64,000 nt of DNA, from positions 248,001-312,000 of the forward strand of contig MU623342.1 of the NCBI GenBank assembly GCA_025201765.1, written 5' to 3'. A program made the position numbers and the translations under genes. Under the pieces are notes generated by a model. It had not been told where the DNA came from, did not search any database, and saw only the letters and a program-made list of their open reading frames with translations. Of the stretch, positions 25,107 through 36,184 are shown piece by piece. The first letter of the stretch is position 1. Each line of letters begins with the position of its first letter. The DNA comes from Daldinia sp. FL1419. Lineage: Eukaryota > Ascomycota > Sordariomycetes > Xylariales > Hypoxylaceae.

Positions 25107-28100
25107 CTAGGCACCCTTCGCCAACCATATCCCCGCCAAGATGGTAGAGAGGAACTCCCAGCATAGCATCCATATCGGCGTCCGGATGATCATAGACGCC
25201 TGGTTTTGCGTGTTCGACCACATGGCCCTCTGCAGAGGCGCATTCGCGTTCTCCCATATGGCCAATTCCCTGCCCTGAGCTATCGTCGTAGCGAGCAGGA
25301 TCAACGAGATGCCCAAATTCCCAATGGCCACCCCGTTCCACTGTCGTCGCCAGAACAGCCCCCGCAGCCCCTGGAACGTGTCCTGCACCATGCCGCGCCG
25401 CGCTTCGGCCGCCGCGCGGTTGTGCTCCGCGATCTGGGCCTCGGCCTTCGCGCGTGCCGTGGAAGCCGTTTCGGCGCTGGCGTTGCGCGCTGTGGTCGCG
25501 GCTTCGGCGGCTGCCATCGCGAGTCGGTTGCCTTCTTCGAAGGAGGGTAGGATGTCTTCGAACCATGTCAATTCTTGAGCGAGCGTTTGCACGACGCCGT
25601 TCATCCGCTCGATCTCGCGCTGCACGCCCGCCGCGCGTCGTCGGGTTGTTTGTATGTCGGATGCGTGCGGATTCCGCCGTATTTCCTCGTTCATGCGGTT
25701 GAGGCTTTCGGTGTACTGGTCGCGCGTGGTGTTATTCGAGGCGATTTTGCTTCCGAATTTCGTGCGCAGCTCGTGGGCACGCTCGATGAGACTTGCTGCT
25801 AGATCTCTCCAGAAGGTGGCGAGGACGTCGCGGCTGGCGTTGGCCTGATTTTGGCTCTCCTCAAATTTGGCGGCGAGGGTCTTGATATGCTCCTCGTGTC
25901 GCTCGGCTGCTTCCAGCGCTTCGCGTTCCAGTGCTTCTATTCGTTCCTCGAGCTGAGTGCGGTCCGCGCGCACCTCTGCTAGTTCTATTTCGGCTCTGGC
26001 GAGTAGCTTGCGGATTTCGTCGCAGTCTTCTTCTTGCGGTCTTGTAGCCAGCTCCTCGCGTGCTTCTCGAAGCTCGTCTTCGAGGGTCCGCACTTGTCCT
26101 TCGAGTTCTTTGAGTTCTTCGTCGGATTTGCTTTCTCGCGATGTTCTAGCGAGCTCGTCACGGGCTTCTCGGTGTTCTTTTTCCAGAGCTTGTAATTGTT
26201 CTTCGAGGTGAGTACGGTCCGCACGGGCTCCTGCAAGATCTGTTTCGGCCCGAGTGAGCTCGGCGCGCACTTCGCGGAGCTCTTTCTCGAGGTTCTGCGC
26301 TTTTTCGTTGAGGCGGATGCGTTCATTACGCTCCGCTTCGAGGTCGGCATCGGCTACTTCGAGGTTATCTTTAGTTTCCAGGAGCGCACGCTCGAGATCT
26401 AGCACTCGTGCGTCAAGGCGGGTACGTTCCTCAAACTCACTTCGAAGATTAGCTTTCGCTTTATCAAGCTCGGCCTGCAGGTCTTGGAGCTCGCGCTCAA
26501 GTCTACCAATCGTCCGTCCGAGTTCGGTCTTCTCCATCTCACACTTCTTGATCTCGAGTTCCGTGCTAGGAGAGCTGGCGCTACTTCGCCTCAGACGGTT
26601 GATCTCTGCGTTTGCGTCCCTGAGGGCGTCCTCGGCGCTCTTTAATTCCGTGCCCTTGGCCTTGAGCTGGGCCTGAAGTTCCCTCTCGCGGATGGCAAGG
26701 CTGTTGGCTTGGGCTTCGAAAGGCACGAGGCGGGCTATCTCTTTGTTGAGATCCTCGACCTTAGCCTCAGCTCTCTTGCATCGACTGTCAAGATCTTCAC
26801 GCTCCCTTTTGAGTTCATCGACCCTGGCGTTAGCCGCTTTAAGTTTTTTTTCGAGATCATCGACCCTGGCAGTGGCGTCGTTTAGCTGCGCTTCGAGCTC
26901 ACCAACCTTGGTCCCAAGCTCGCTAATATTGCCATTTGCCTTGTCAAGTTGGGTTTGGAGACCAGTAGCCCTGGCGTTGGCGTCATTGAGTTGTGTGGTA
27001 AGATTACCAATACTGGTGTTAGCTCGGCTAAGTTCCGTCTCAAGTACAGTTATTCTAGCATTCGCTTCGTCACGTTGTCTCGTAACGTCGGCGGTATTGG
27101 CGTTAGCCTCATTAAGTTGCGTCTCTAAATTGTCGGCTTTAGTAATGGCTTCCTCGAGTTTCTTCTCGAGGTCATCACGCTCTCTTGTTAGGGAGATAAT
27201 ATCTCTAGAGAGGTCGGCGACTTGAGGATCTGCGTTGACTTTATCAAGCTCTGACTTGAGATCATCGCGCTCTGTCGTAAGTTGGGTAATCTCATCGTTG
27301 AGCTCCTTGACCTTTTCAGTGATCCCCTGAAGTTTCGCCTCGAGTTCGGGAATCTGAGGATTTTCATTGGCTTGCTTGAGCTGTTCCTCGAGATTAGCAT
27401 GCTCTTTTCTAAGCTCGGCAATTCCCTTGTTAAGCCCATCAATATTCTCGGTGGCGCTCTTCAATTTCGCCTCCAAGTCGGCAGCCTTGTCCTTGGCTTC
27501 CCGCAATTCTGCTTCGAGGCTACTATTTTCGGTATTAGCAACTGTCAGTCTTCTCTCGAGGTCGGTAACCTTATCGTTGGCTTCCTTCAGTTGAGTTTCG
27601 AGATTTTCAGAATTTTCTTTGGATTCTTTTAATTGCCCCTCGAGGCCACTGATCTTGGTGTTGGCACCTTTCAATTCTGCTTCGAGGCCGCTATTTTTGG
27701 TGGTGGCATCCTCAAATTGCGATTCGAATTCGGCAGCCTTACCAGTCTCTTCCTTAAGTTTATCCTCAAGGCCTTTGACCTGATCTTTGGCCTCCTTCAA
27801 TTGCTGTTCGAGCTCGGTGATTTTATTATTGGCTTCCTTGAGATGGGCTTCGGAAGTCTCAGCCTCGTTAGTCGCATCCTTCAATTTCGTCTCAAGTTCT
27901 TCAGCTTCGCTTTCGGCACCCTTGAGTTGGGCTTCAAAATTGTCAGCCTTCTCTTTGGCATCCTTTAACTGTTTTTTGAGTTCTTCAGCCTTACCATCAA
28001 CTTGTTCCAACTGTGTCTCGAGGTGATTAGCTTTGCTTTCGGCATCCTGCAATTTAGCTTTGAGATCTTCAATCTCTTCATTGGCCTGTTCATGCTGTTT

Positions 28101-29549
28101 TTGGAGGCTTTCGAGCTCTCCCGAAAGACGAGCAGCCCTTTCGGATTCATTATTGCCAGCATCCTCGGATTCCTGAAGTTTTGTTTTAAGAGTAGCCAAC
28201 TCTTTCTTATGGCGGATAATTTCCTTATCGAGATTGTAAGCTTTGGTATTAGCCTCCGCGAGTTGAACGTCGTTCTCATCACACTGGTTTGAAAGTCGTT
28301 CAACTTCTCCTCTGAGGTTGTCGATCTTTTCGTCACCTTCCTTGTTTTGTGATTCGAGGGCTTCAACCCTGCTAACCGCCTCATCTCGTTTTCCGCTGAG
28401 GTCATCGCGCTCTTTTGTGAGATTCTTGACTTCCTCTTGGAGAGTGTCAATCTTGCCATTGGCTTTCCTGAGTTGCGCGTCGAGGTCATTACGGTCTTCT
28501 GTAAGTTGAGTAATTTTCTTTTTGTTTTCCTTACCATCGTCCTCGGCTTTCTGAAGCTGTTCCTCGACCTCCTTGCGCGCCCTCTGGTGTTGCTCAACTT
28601 CCAATTTGTAAAATGCTACCCTCCCTTCAAGCTCGCTGATAGCCTGATCCGCCTCGTCGATCCTTAACTCTAATGCTAAGTTTGCCCCGTGATCAATCCC
28701 TGGCGATGACCTCGCGCTGATCAAGCTTGCATTGCTGATGCTCCTCATTCTGCCAGCCTCCTGCAGCGTCGACTCCAGTTTTGTAACTTCTCTTTCAAGT
28801 TCAGCTACTCTTTCTCCGAGTTCCTTTTTTTCTTGGGTGACTTTGGTAACCTCATCCCCCTGTTCTCGAAGCATCGCGTCAAGAGCTGTCACAGTTCTTT
28901 TCAGCTTTCCAGTAACTTCTTCCGCACTTTTCGCCTTTGCCTCGAATTCACGCGATAGGTGTTTTTCTGCCCCCACATCCGTTTCTAGCTCGAGAATCCT
29001 TTGCTTTCTTACTACGCAGATATCTTCGAGGTCTCTATTTTTGGCTTCCATTTTAATATACTCCTTTTCTAATCTGACGTAGTTGGCCTCGGCTGCTATT
29101 GTTGTTTTTCTGTTTTGACTCGCCTCATCCTTTAGTTTCGCTTTTAAATCTATAACTTGTTCTTGCCACTCTGCAGCACTGTCTTCGATTTTACCAAGTT
29201 GCGTCTGATACTGCAATTTCTTCTCCTCTAACCTGGCAATATATTGGCCCTCGGCATCGAGCAGCGCGGCCTTGAGCGAAGCAACTTCGTCCCGAGCTTT
29301 CTTTTTATTTTCTTCTGCCCGGCCAAGTTTTTTTCGGGTTTCCGTTAAATTTTGCCTCAGGGCGTCCTCTAGTTTCCCAGCGAAAACAGTTACCTCGCCG
29401 AATAAGAATTCGTATATGCTCTCCTCGATCGTGTCCTGATCGAAACCAGGATTAATACTCATGGATTTCTCGTCGTCGAGTAGCCTATAGTATAGCTGTG
29501 TACTGATGCCCCTGAGGCTGACATCCCAGGTTGTGGGTCCTTGCGCCAT
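25107..29549 (-). CDS. Giant coiled-coil protein with C-terminal membrane hairpin
   Basis: Single uninterrupted frame of 1480 residues. The first 60 residues look globular (WDVSLRGISTQLYYRLLDDE). Residues of about 65-1290 are almost pure coiled coil rich in Leu, Glu, Lys and Ala. Within it, residues 538-705 are twelve consecutive 14-residue units of the type LExxLKxAxxKxxx, with no indel. A second array of the same period spans 808-912 and includes one 7-residue half unit. The C-terminus carries two hydrophobic segments (about 1405-1424 and 1454-1477) and ends WLAKGA, so the rod is probably anchored to a membrane. It resembles a tether or golgin-like rod in architecture only. I do not recognise the family. 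The absence of introns over 4.4 kb is unusual in this window. The start is the first ATG in frame after upstream stops. Confidence 0.85.
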   Translation of the reverse strand: MAQGPTTWDVSLRGISTQLYYRLLDDEKSMSINPGFDQDTIEESIYEFLFGEVTVFAGKLEDALRQNLTETRKKLGRAEENKKKARDEVASLKAALLDAEGQYIARLEEKKLQYQTQLGKIEDSAAEWQEQVIDLKAKLKDEASQNRKTTIAAEANYVRLEKEYIKMEAKNRDLEDICVVRKQRILELETDVGAEKHLSREFEAKAKSAEEVTGKLKRTVTALDAMLREQGDEVTKVTQEKKELGERVAELEREVTKLESTLQEAGRMRSISNASLISARSSPGIDHGANLALELRIDEADQAISELEGRVAFYKLEVEQHQRARKEVEEQLQKAEDDGKENKKKITQLTEDRNDLDAQLRKANGKIDTLQEEVKNLTKERDDLSGKRDEAVSRVEALESQNKEGDEKIDNLRGEVERLSNQCDENDVQLAEANTKAYNLDKEIIRHKKELATLKTKLQESEDAGNNESERAARLSGELESLQKQHEQANEEIEDLKAKLQDAESKANHLETQLEQVDGKAEELKKQLKDAKEKADNFEAQLKGAESEAEELETKLKDATNEAETSEAHLKEANNKITELEQQLKEAKDQVKGLEDKLKEETGKAAEFESQFEDATTKNSGLEAELKGANTKISGLEGQLKESKENSENLETQLKEANDKVTDLERRLTVANTENSSLEAELREAKDKAADLEAKLKSATENIDGLNKGIAELRKEHANLEEQLKQANENPQIPELEAKLQGITEKVKELNDEITQLTTERDDLKSELDKVNADPQVADLSRDIISLTRERDDLEKKLEEAITKADNLETQLNEANANTADVTRQRDEANARITVLETELSRANTSIGNLTTQLNDANARATGLQTQLDKANGNISELGTKVGELEAQLNDATARVDDLEKKLKAANARVDELKREREDLDSRCKRAEAKVEDLNKEIARLVPFEAQANSLAIRERELQAQLKAKGTELKSAEDALRDANAEINRLRRSSASSPSTELEIKKCEMEKTELGRTIGRLERELQDLQAELDKAKANLRSEFEERTRLDARVLDLERALLETKDNLEVADADLEAERNERIRLNEKAQNLEKELREVRAELTRAETDLAGARADRTHLEEQLQALEKEHREARDELARTSRESKSDEELKELEGQVRTLEDELREAREELATRPQEEDCDEIRKLLARAEIELAEVRADRTQLEERIEALEREALEAAERHEEHIKTLAAKFEESQNQANASRDVLATFWRDLAASLIERAHELRTKFGSKIASNNTTRDQYTESLNRMNEEIRRNPHASDIQTTRRRAAGVQREIERMNGVVQTLAQELTWFEDILPSFEEGNRLAMAAAEAATTARNASAETASTARAKAEAQIAEHNRAAAEARRGMVQDTFQGLRGLFWRRQWNGVAIGNLGISLILLATTIAQGRELAIWENANAPLQRAMWSNTQNQASMIIRTPIWMLCWEFLSTILAGIWLAKGA
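26814..27128 (-). repeat. Second 14-residue coding repeat array
   Basis: Encodes residues 808-912 of the coiled-coil protein: seven 14-residue units (LETQLNEANANTAD type) plus one half unit (LGTKVGE). 315 bp with preserved period but diverged bases. Confidence 0.7.
27435..27938 (-). repeat. Main 14-residue (42-bp) coding repeat array
   Basis: Encodes residues 538-705: exactly twelve 14-residue units (504 bp = 12 x 42), beginning FEAQLKGAESEAEE and ending LEAKLKSATENIDG. Leu/Phe and Glu at the first two positions and QLK/KLK/ELK at 4-6 recur in nearly every unit. Confidence 0.8.
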
Positions 29550-30879
29550 GTTGATGCTACGAGGTATTTAGACAATAGGATTGGAGAACCTAGGTATGCA
29601 TGCATGTGGTGGAGTGAAGAATTGTGGCGGAGCTATCGATGACTTTTGTTCTCGCTGCGATACAAAGAAGGAATCGTTATAAAGACTGCGTCCGGAGTGG
29701 TTCGGATATTTTGGCTTTGTCTACGTTTCTATATAGATTGTTATACAGAGTTGCCGACTATACGGATACAAGTACTTTTCAAACGCTTCGTAAGTTATGA
29801 ATACGTAGTATTTGGGTGGAATATGCAGCCTCTTGCGCTCATTTCCCTGCTCCTTTCACATAATGGCGGGCTTCTGAAAACGGAGAACAATCCCTTTGTG
29901 CTAAGGAGACTGTATATATCAACAGACTTGGCGTATAATCCCCTATCTTAGAGATATCTAGTGACGTATTCGTGTATTGTAGCTTGTCCTGAACTGGATT
30001 ACAATAGTCTTGAAATATAAATCTACATTGTACAGGTAGCTAATGCCTCTCGCGGTTTCTACTACCTAGGTCTGGCCTTCGTCAAACGCGTTGTCTAGTT
30101 TATGATGTCAAGCAAATTGGCATGGACTAACAGCGTATCATCGAGTCAACGGAAACTATTTACATTCATTTACGGCTCGTTCATCACTATAAATTGCAGT
30201 CGTCCTATATAGGTAATAGTAGCTTATGGCCACGAGGGCAGTACGGGGAGCCACCCGTCAATTAATTATTTAGAAAGTTAGCTATATTATTGGGGATACA
30301 CTAAGATCTGTAGCGAGTGTCTAAATAGTTACTTGTCTAGGTAGCTATGTGTTGTAGAATTGCTTGTTCTATTGATGGCATCTATAATTGTGACGTATAT
30401 ATTTAGATGCCTTGTGCGGCGTCAGGCCACATCAAACAACGTATAAATGGCTTCGCTCATAGATTACCTACCCATGTAACCGGAAGTAAATGCGAGAATC
30501 GTTGTGTCTTGCTATATTCTCGAGCGTTGATTCAACATAGATATCTAGGTAGGTAGATAGGTACCTAGGTATGTACTCGCGATTCTACTGATATTCGCTA
30601 ACAACTAGGATAATGGAGGGTCTAAGATCTGGTATTTTAGGGAAAGTGCAAAATACATCATCAATAATAATCGAATGAAAATCATATGTACTATGTCTAG
30701 ATAAGTAGGCATTCCAGAAATTGAGGAAATGGCTCGATAGATAGGAGTTAACGCCTAGGGTGAGATAAATACGATTACTGGATTTTCCCGGGGCTTTCGA
30801 CGTTGGGAATATGCATACAAAACGCCATCCATAATTTGATAAAATGACTCGACTGGAATAACTTAGTTAACCAAGGTTA
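29550..30879. other. Intergenic region
   Basis: No gene supported. AT-leaning sequence with TAGGTA-type words near 30545-30575. Probably holds the promoter of the coiled-coil gene (upstream of 29549) and the 3' end of the ligase gene. An open frame at 29646-29951 (+) has no coding features. Confidence 0.4.
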
Positions 30880-32268
30880 TCACTTAGACCCATTTCTCCC
30901 AGCAGATATCCCGATATGCTTTGAGTGTAGCTCCTCGACGGCGGGTATGATTAAACTTTCGATTTCCATCTCGGGTTCGCCCTCGGGTAACATCGCCGGA
31001 TCTAACGGCTTGTTCTCTCCACTCTTTTGGTCTGCCATACCGATCAATTCCTCGACGCCGCTCGATGTTTTCTTACGCCGGCTGATAGGGACACGAATCC
31101 ACTGATCTTCTTGGCCAGGCGCCACAAAAACGACCTCCCACTTGCGCGTTGACAGCAGGTTTCCGATGACGAGGTGATGTTGATATCGCTCCAGTGAGTA
31201 CTTAGCCTTGTGTACGAGGATCGCAGGGTCAGTTTCTAGTTTAAACGAGACAATCATGCCCTCGGGTGCCCAGCCGTCGACGAGGTTTTTGAGGAACTTG
31301 GGCACAGGATCTAGGTCGACGATAAGGCGCTTGCTCCTCGGCACGGCTGGGGACGAGTCGAAGTTGTCGAACGCCTCCTCTTCTTGACTTGACGAGTCTC
31401 TGGGTTCCTTCGTGACGGTAGTCGGCCCTTGTTTCTTTAGCATGTCTGTGGCGTCTGTGCTTTGAATCTTGTGTTCTGACATGCGGTCTGCCGGTACGAA
31501 GAAATCGCTTACTGCCGCGGCCAAATACAATAGCCCGTTGGGTCCCAACGGGCGCATTAGCTGTGCTACTGCGCGTAGTTCGTGCAAATAATCGGTGATA
31601 GTGACGAATGGCAGCATGAGTAGCAGATTCTGTCGCTTAGCAGCATTATATTTGCGTAGCACACGTAGCATCTTATCTTGGTGTGCTGGATTCGCGACGA
31701 CACTGCCATCTGGATCCTCATGCAGGAAATCGAGGAAACAGTCGGTTGAATGGCTATAATGCCGACTATATGGGAGTAAACTGAACTGCCGATGCAAGAA
31801 AATAACAGCGTACCCGGATTCCAGAAAGTACTCAGCCGATGTGGCACCTCGTGTGCCAGCGCTAAAATTATCAATAAAGCGCACGGTTTGCTTTTCAAGA
31901 GGCACAGTAGTCCCGCCCGAGGTAACGAGGACGACACGCCTGTTCGCTGCCGCATGTTGATTTATAAATGATTTGGCGGATGCAACGTGCTGGGGCAAGG
32001 CCTTAGGAGGAGGATTGGAGCTGAAGTATGCATTTTCAACCACTTCATGTGATGAGGCAGATGTGTCTGTAGTGTTGCTTGACATTGTATCTTGACTTGT
32101 AGTGGAGGATATAGATGGTGACCTAGTAGAAAAGCGAGATTCTGCTAAGTTAAATGCGAGACTTAAAGGATGTGATAGATTTTGTTCTTTTTTAGGTGAG
32201 TTGCTATTTTGGAGGTATGAGTCTAAGGTCTGTAACGCCATCGTGTTAGTGAAGATAGGATCAGCCAA
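30880..32268 (-). CDS. cab2: Phosphopantothenate-cysteine ligase (PPCS)
   Basis: Single exon, 462 residues. The enzyme joins 4'-phosphopantothenate to cysteine, the second step of coenzyme A synthesis, in the cytosol. Evidence: the nucleotide-binding start of the fold RVVLVTSGGTTVPLE (about 111-125), the family signature NFSAGTRGATSAEYFL (about 134-149), the FLHR strand, and LLYLAAAVSDFFVP (about 247-260), which lines the active site. Later come the DLDPVPKFLKNLVDGWAPEG and VIGNLLSTRKWEVVFV segments typical of eukaryotic PPCS. The first 90 residues are Ser/Thr-rich and poorly conserved; an internal start is possible, but the first ATG is used. Yeast Cab2 is shorter (about 365 residues), and the excess is mostly this N-terminus and an acidic insert around 305-325. 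Confidence 0.9.
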   Translation of the reverse strand: MADPIFTNTMALQTLDSYLQNSNSPKKEQNLSHPLSLAFNLAESRFSTRSPSISSTTSQDTMSSNTTDTSASSHEVVENAYFSSNPPPKALPQHVASAKSFINQHAAANRRVVLVTSGGTTVPLEKQTVRFIDNFSAGTRGATSAEYFLESGYAVIFLHRQFSLLPYSRHYSHSTDCFLDFLHEDPDGSVVANPAHQDKMLRVLRKYNAAKRQNLLLMLPFVTITDYLHELRAVAQLMRPLGPNGLLYLAAAVSDFFVPADRMSEHKIQSTDATDMLKKQGPTTVTKEPRDSSSQEEEAFDNFDSSPAVPRSKRLIVDLDPVPKFLKNLVDGWAPEGMIVSFKLETDPAILVHKAKYSLERYQHHLVIGNLLSTRKWEVVFVAPGQEDQWIRVPISRRKKTSSGVEELIGMADQKSGENKPLDPAMLPEGEPEMEIESLIIPAVEELHSKHIGISAGRNGSK

Positions 32269-34261
32269 CGCGGAGTAATGTAGTAATGCGGTAATCGGTA
32301 ACGTGGCGGACTATCTGTATATAAGTACCTTAGGCGGGTATGTCTAAGGGATGTAGAATAGGACCTGATATGAAGACTATGGGTTCGACTATGGGGTTCT
32401 TGTAAGAATATAAAGAGCTACCTAGGTTAAGTACCTCAGGTAGGTACCTAGGTAAATTATAGGACAGGGGATATAATCGTGGACATAATCGTGGTATGCA
32501 TGTGCTGCCGAAGCTGGCGCGGCATGGTGTGACGGATAGTAATCGCCGGCACTCCGGACGATTAGATGAAATGGGACCGAAACCTCGGCCCCCGGCTTCC
32601 TCCGGGTCCCTCCCGGGTCAACCGTGCGGAGGGCCGCTTACCCGATTTGACAATGAATTAATCAGAGCGTAATGTGAAAAAAAAAAAAAAAAAAAAAAAG
32701 GATATTGAGAGTACGAGAGTGCACTGCACCTGCTTACCAATGGAGTATGGATACTCTTAAATTTATAACACCATCATGATAAAATATAGATAGACTTACT
32801 ATAAGAATAGCCTCATAGTTGAAACAACCGGGATTAGTCTTATCGGCAGTGTAGAAATTGCCGCAAAATTGGTTGAGGGTTTTTGGTGAGAAGGGACGTT
32901 TTAACTATCTTGAGTACCTCCTTAAGAGGCAGGTATCTAGACGTATTTCAAACTTATCTAGTCGATATTTTCCGAAATAGATATGCCTTTCCAAGGTTAT
33001 CATGCAGTTTATGAAACATATAGGCGCAGTAAGCCCCAAATTAGGTGAAAGAATTACAGCTGTATTATTGTACAGGCTGATGGGGTTGTCAACAAGTTCA
33101 TCGATTATCAGCTTTTGTCTTTGCCGCTGACGTGAGTTCTGTGGGGTTATGCATCGGATGAAGGGATCAACGTCGGCGAAGCTCAGACCCAGGAGACCTA
33201 GGAGAGAAGAAAATGGGGAATTCGGATTCGTGCGGAGATCCTTGGAGATCCTTGCAGCCCTTTTTTCTTTTTCGAAGCGGGTACCTAGATACCTAGATAA
33301 GATCTATGTTAGGTAATACGCCAACGCTAATCGCTTCATCCAAGTTAAGTATGTACATCAATTTCAGATTATAATAAGAGGTACTAACCTAGTCTATTGA
33401 ACCTCCATTCGTTATATGAAATAATTATCTGCAGAGTAGTAAGCATATCCGCACTTGCCAATTTGATATGACTGATTCTGTTAGTGGCCACAAATATAGG
33501 TATCGTCCAAACACTATAATCCGTTACATTACGTAATATACAGCTTGCTGCTTTAGGTCCTTTCAATTGCATAAACACGTGGGCACTTATCAATTCACAT
33601 GTATGTACACTAGCACATTACGACGGGAGCAAGGCTGCTTTATGTAGGTAGGTACCTCTTAATATTGAAAAACGTGAGGGCTTATTATTATTCTTCCTTC
33701 TACGCTACACTCCAGTATTTCTCCCAACATTCAACGCTCAGCTATACGAGGTAGGCACCAACCCTAATATATCGCTTCAACCCTATCGTTTTCCACATAT
33801 CCATGGATTTCCAACCGTAGAGCTACCCGCAATCATGTACCTGTGCAATTTTTCCATTCAAAACGATTGCTTGTCTAAAAGATTAAATCTTAAGACGTCC
33901 TAATAAATATGACCTTTCCCTTTCCCATCTAACCCGCTAGAGGCCCCCCTTCGCAGTTGATATACGTACATGTATAGACACGCTTAAGATATATGTACCT
34001 GTGTATGTAGATACGGGACCTAAACCCCAAAGTATCTATCGAAAATACATACAATATTCGTTAACCAATTTCTCTAAAATCCCATAACTTTTCCGATGCC
34101 CCTCTATGTTCATAATTTGCCGTACCCCCAAATTTTATTCCCCAAAACCGGCCGGATACCTAATACCTAATACCGAGGAATTTCTTTCGAGGTACTCAGC
34201 CCTTTCATACTATCCAAGGGTCATAAAAAAAACCTTAGATACCTAGCCAAGCTCACCTTAG
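32269..34261. other. Intergenic region
   Basis: No gene supported in 2 kb. It has a 23-bp A run (32677-32699), palindromic TACCTAGGTA-type words at about 32420-32456 and near 33285-33300, and AT-rich spacers. The stretch next to 32268 is the likely PPCS promoter. Confidence 0.4.
32677..32699. repeat. Poly(A) tract
   Basis: Run of 23 A residues in intergenic DNA, without an adjacent coding or retroposon-like sequence that I can identify. Confidence 0.8.
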
Positions 34262-35725
34262 CTAGAAGTTAGCCCGAAGTGACCATCCCACCTTTTCGGC
34301 CTTAGCTGCGTACATCGCGACGACTGAAATAACCTGGGTAAGTCCAGTGAATACGATGAGACCCCAGTAGTCACCGTCAGCGGCCTTGACGATGGAACCC
34401 GCAACGGGAAGGCCGAGCAAAACAGCGATGGAAACGATAGTGTAACAGGTAGCATAATATCTACCATAATGCTGCGTTTGGCATAACTTTCCTACGCAGA
34501 CTGGAGTGATGCTGATGTTGTTGCCAGTCGAAAACCCAAACATGACGGCAAATATGACAAGCCCTGGAGTTGTATGGCCAAACGGTAGCCATACAACGTA
34601 ACAAGCAAATATTGTTGCGCAAAGAGAGAGCATATTCGTGTTGAAAGGTCCGATTTTATCCGCCCACCAGCCGGGCAATGCACGTCCAAACACCGATGCT
34701 GCATTGAGAATAGGCAGAATCTGAAAAGAAAAGCTTTCACTGAAGCCGTTCGCGAGTGCGTAACTCGAGATGTAGGCGAGCGGGATAAGCAACCCGAATT
34801 CCAAGAAAAAGACGCCGATGGTAAGGAAGAAAAAGGACTTTTCCTTTAAAATACGAAAGTCGGGATGCGGGCTTGCGTTGTGAGCCGGAGGCAACCGTCT
34901 CTTAACTAAAAGGCTTGCAAAAGTAAGCAGAAAAAGGCAAATGAAACCTAGGATGCGGATTGTCCATCCCCATCCTACTCTGTCGAAGAGACTTTGCATT
35001 ATTAGTGGGAATATTACACCTCCCAGTCCTCCGCCCGTGCTTGCGAGTCCGGAGGCAAATCCACGACGTTCATGGAAAAAATGTCCAATGGCCGTAAGGC
35101 ACGGAGTAAATAGAAAAGAGGTTGCTATTCCATTAAGGATGCCCCAGCTGAGCATGAAATGCCAATATTCTGGATGGGGTTAGCATGCATACTCTCTACC
35201 GAGTGAGGTAGGAATAAAAGGGGTAAACGCACCTGTACAAATGCTCAGAAGCATAACGCTCGCGACGACAATTATACCGCCCGGCCCAACTAGCCATCTA
35301 GGCCCGTATTTGTCAAAGAGCGGCCCGATATACACACCGCAGAGAAAACATAACGCTGTATACAAGGAAAAAATCCACCCAACGATACCCTCGTCGTAAT
35401 TGGAGAGCTGATGCGTCGCAACGTACGTCTGAAGCGTTGCAATGCTATTCATCAGTCCCAAAGAGGCGAGAAGACCACACCACGATCCAAAAACGACAAT
35501 CCACGCCTCTAACCCTCCCTCTGGGTATGTCTCATCCCCGAGGAGGGTCTCCCGCCCGGTGTTAGTATTAGTCTTGTCGACCACCTGCCCATCGCCCTGT
35601 GCATACAAATCAGATTTCTGGTTTGCTTCGAAATATTCTTGATCTTTTTCAAGGTAAGCCGAATTAGGGGTCTCGGTGGCAGGGGACTGTTGTGGAAACT
35701 GTTCGGCTTTTTCTATATCGTCCAT
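34262..35725 (-). CDS. MFS transporter, monocarboxylate permease type
   Basis: Two exons on the minus strand: 35233-35725 and 34262-35169, joined over a 63-bp intron (GTGCGT...GCTAAC...CCAG), 466 residues. Splicing restores CTEYWHFMLSWGILNGIA, the usual helix 4 of fungal MCT-like carriers. The protein has a 75-residue cytosolic N-terminus, then about 12 membrane helices starting after EGGLEAWIVVFGSWCG. Motifs seen: DKYGPRWLVGPGG in the loop between helices 2 and 3, GHFFHERRGFASGLASTGGG in helix 4-5, and WWADKIGPFNT after helix 8. Related fungal proteins (Mch family) move monocarboxylates or riboflavin; the substrate here cannot be told from sequence. Unspliced, exon 1 stops shortly after the donor. 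Confidence 0.9.
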
Positions 35726-36184
35726 TGCGCTGCCGAGTCTATCTTATATATAGGCAAGACTGGTGGTTATCGAGTGCTATTGAAAACCCTCGAGAATCAT
35801 GATTTTTTTATTTTTTATTTTTAGGTGGACGTCTACAAGCTTTTTTTATAGCAGCTACAGACTATTCCGGACCCAGATGTTGGCATATTTTAACATCGAT
35901 GACTATCTGGGTCCACATTAGCGTTCGATCTCGACCGAAACCCAGGAACATCAAGGTTACCATCCGTCCTCGGAGGCAACAGACCGCACTTTTCTAACCC
36001 CGCCGGAACCCACTTTGGCCAGTCGTCAAGCGGCAAGGTGTTAAAGGCGTGATATCGCGCTCCTTTTGCATATAGATTACGTCTCGAAAATTCGTACTAC
36101 ACAGCCGCTAGAGACCCAGTCACCTCCACAAATCCTTTAACTACCGGTCTACCCCTGGACAGAGTGATACCCAACGCTCCAGAC
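35726..36184. other. Intergenic region with a short hairpin
   Basis: Upstream DNA of the MFS gene. It contains a perfect 10-bp inverted repeat (35869-35878 and 35905-35914) with a 26-base loop, and the shifted continuation of the fragment described at 36185-36364. No intact gene. Confidence 0.35.

Noticed and set aside
25957..28597. Many open frames on the + strand, and in other minus frames, across the coiled-coil gene
   Set aside because: The 42-bp period and biased codons of the real frame open the other frames; they are Ser/Leu- or Phe-rich with no independent sense.
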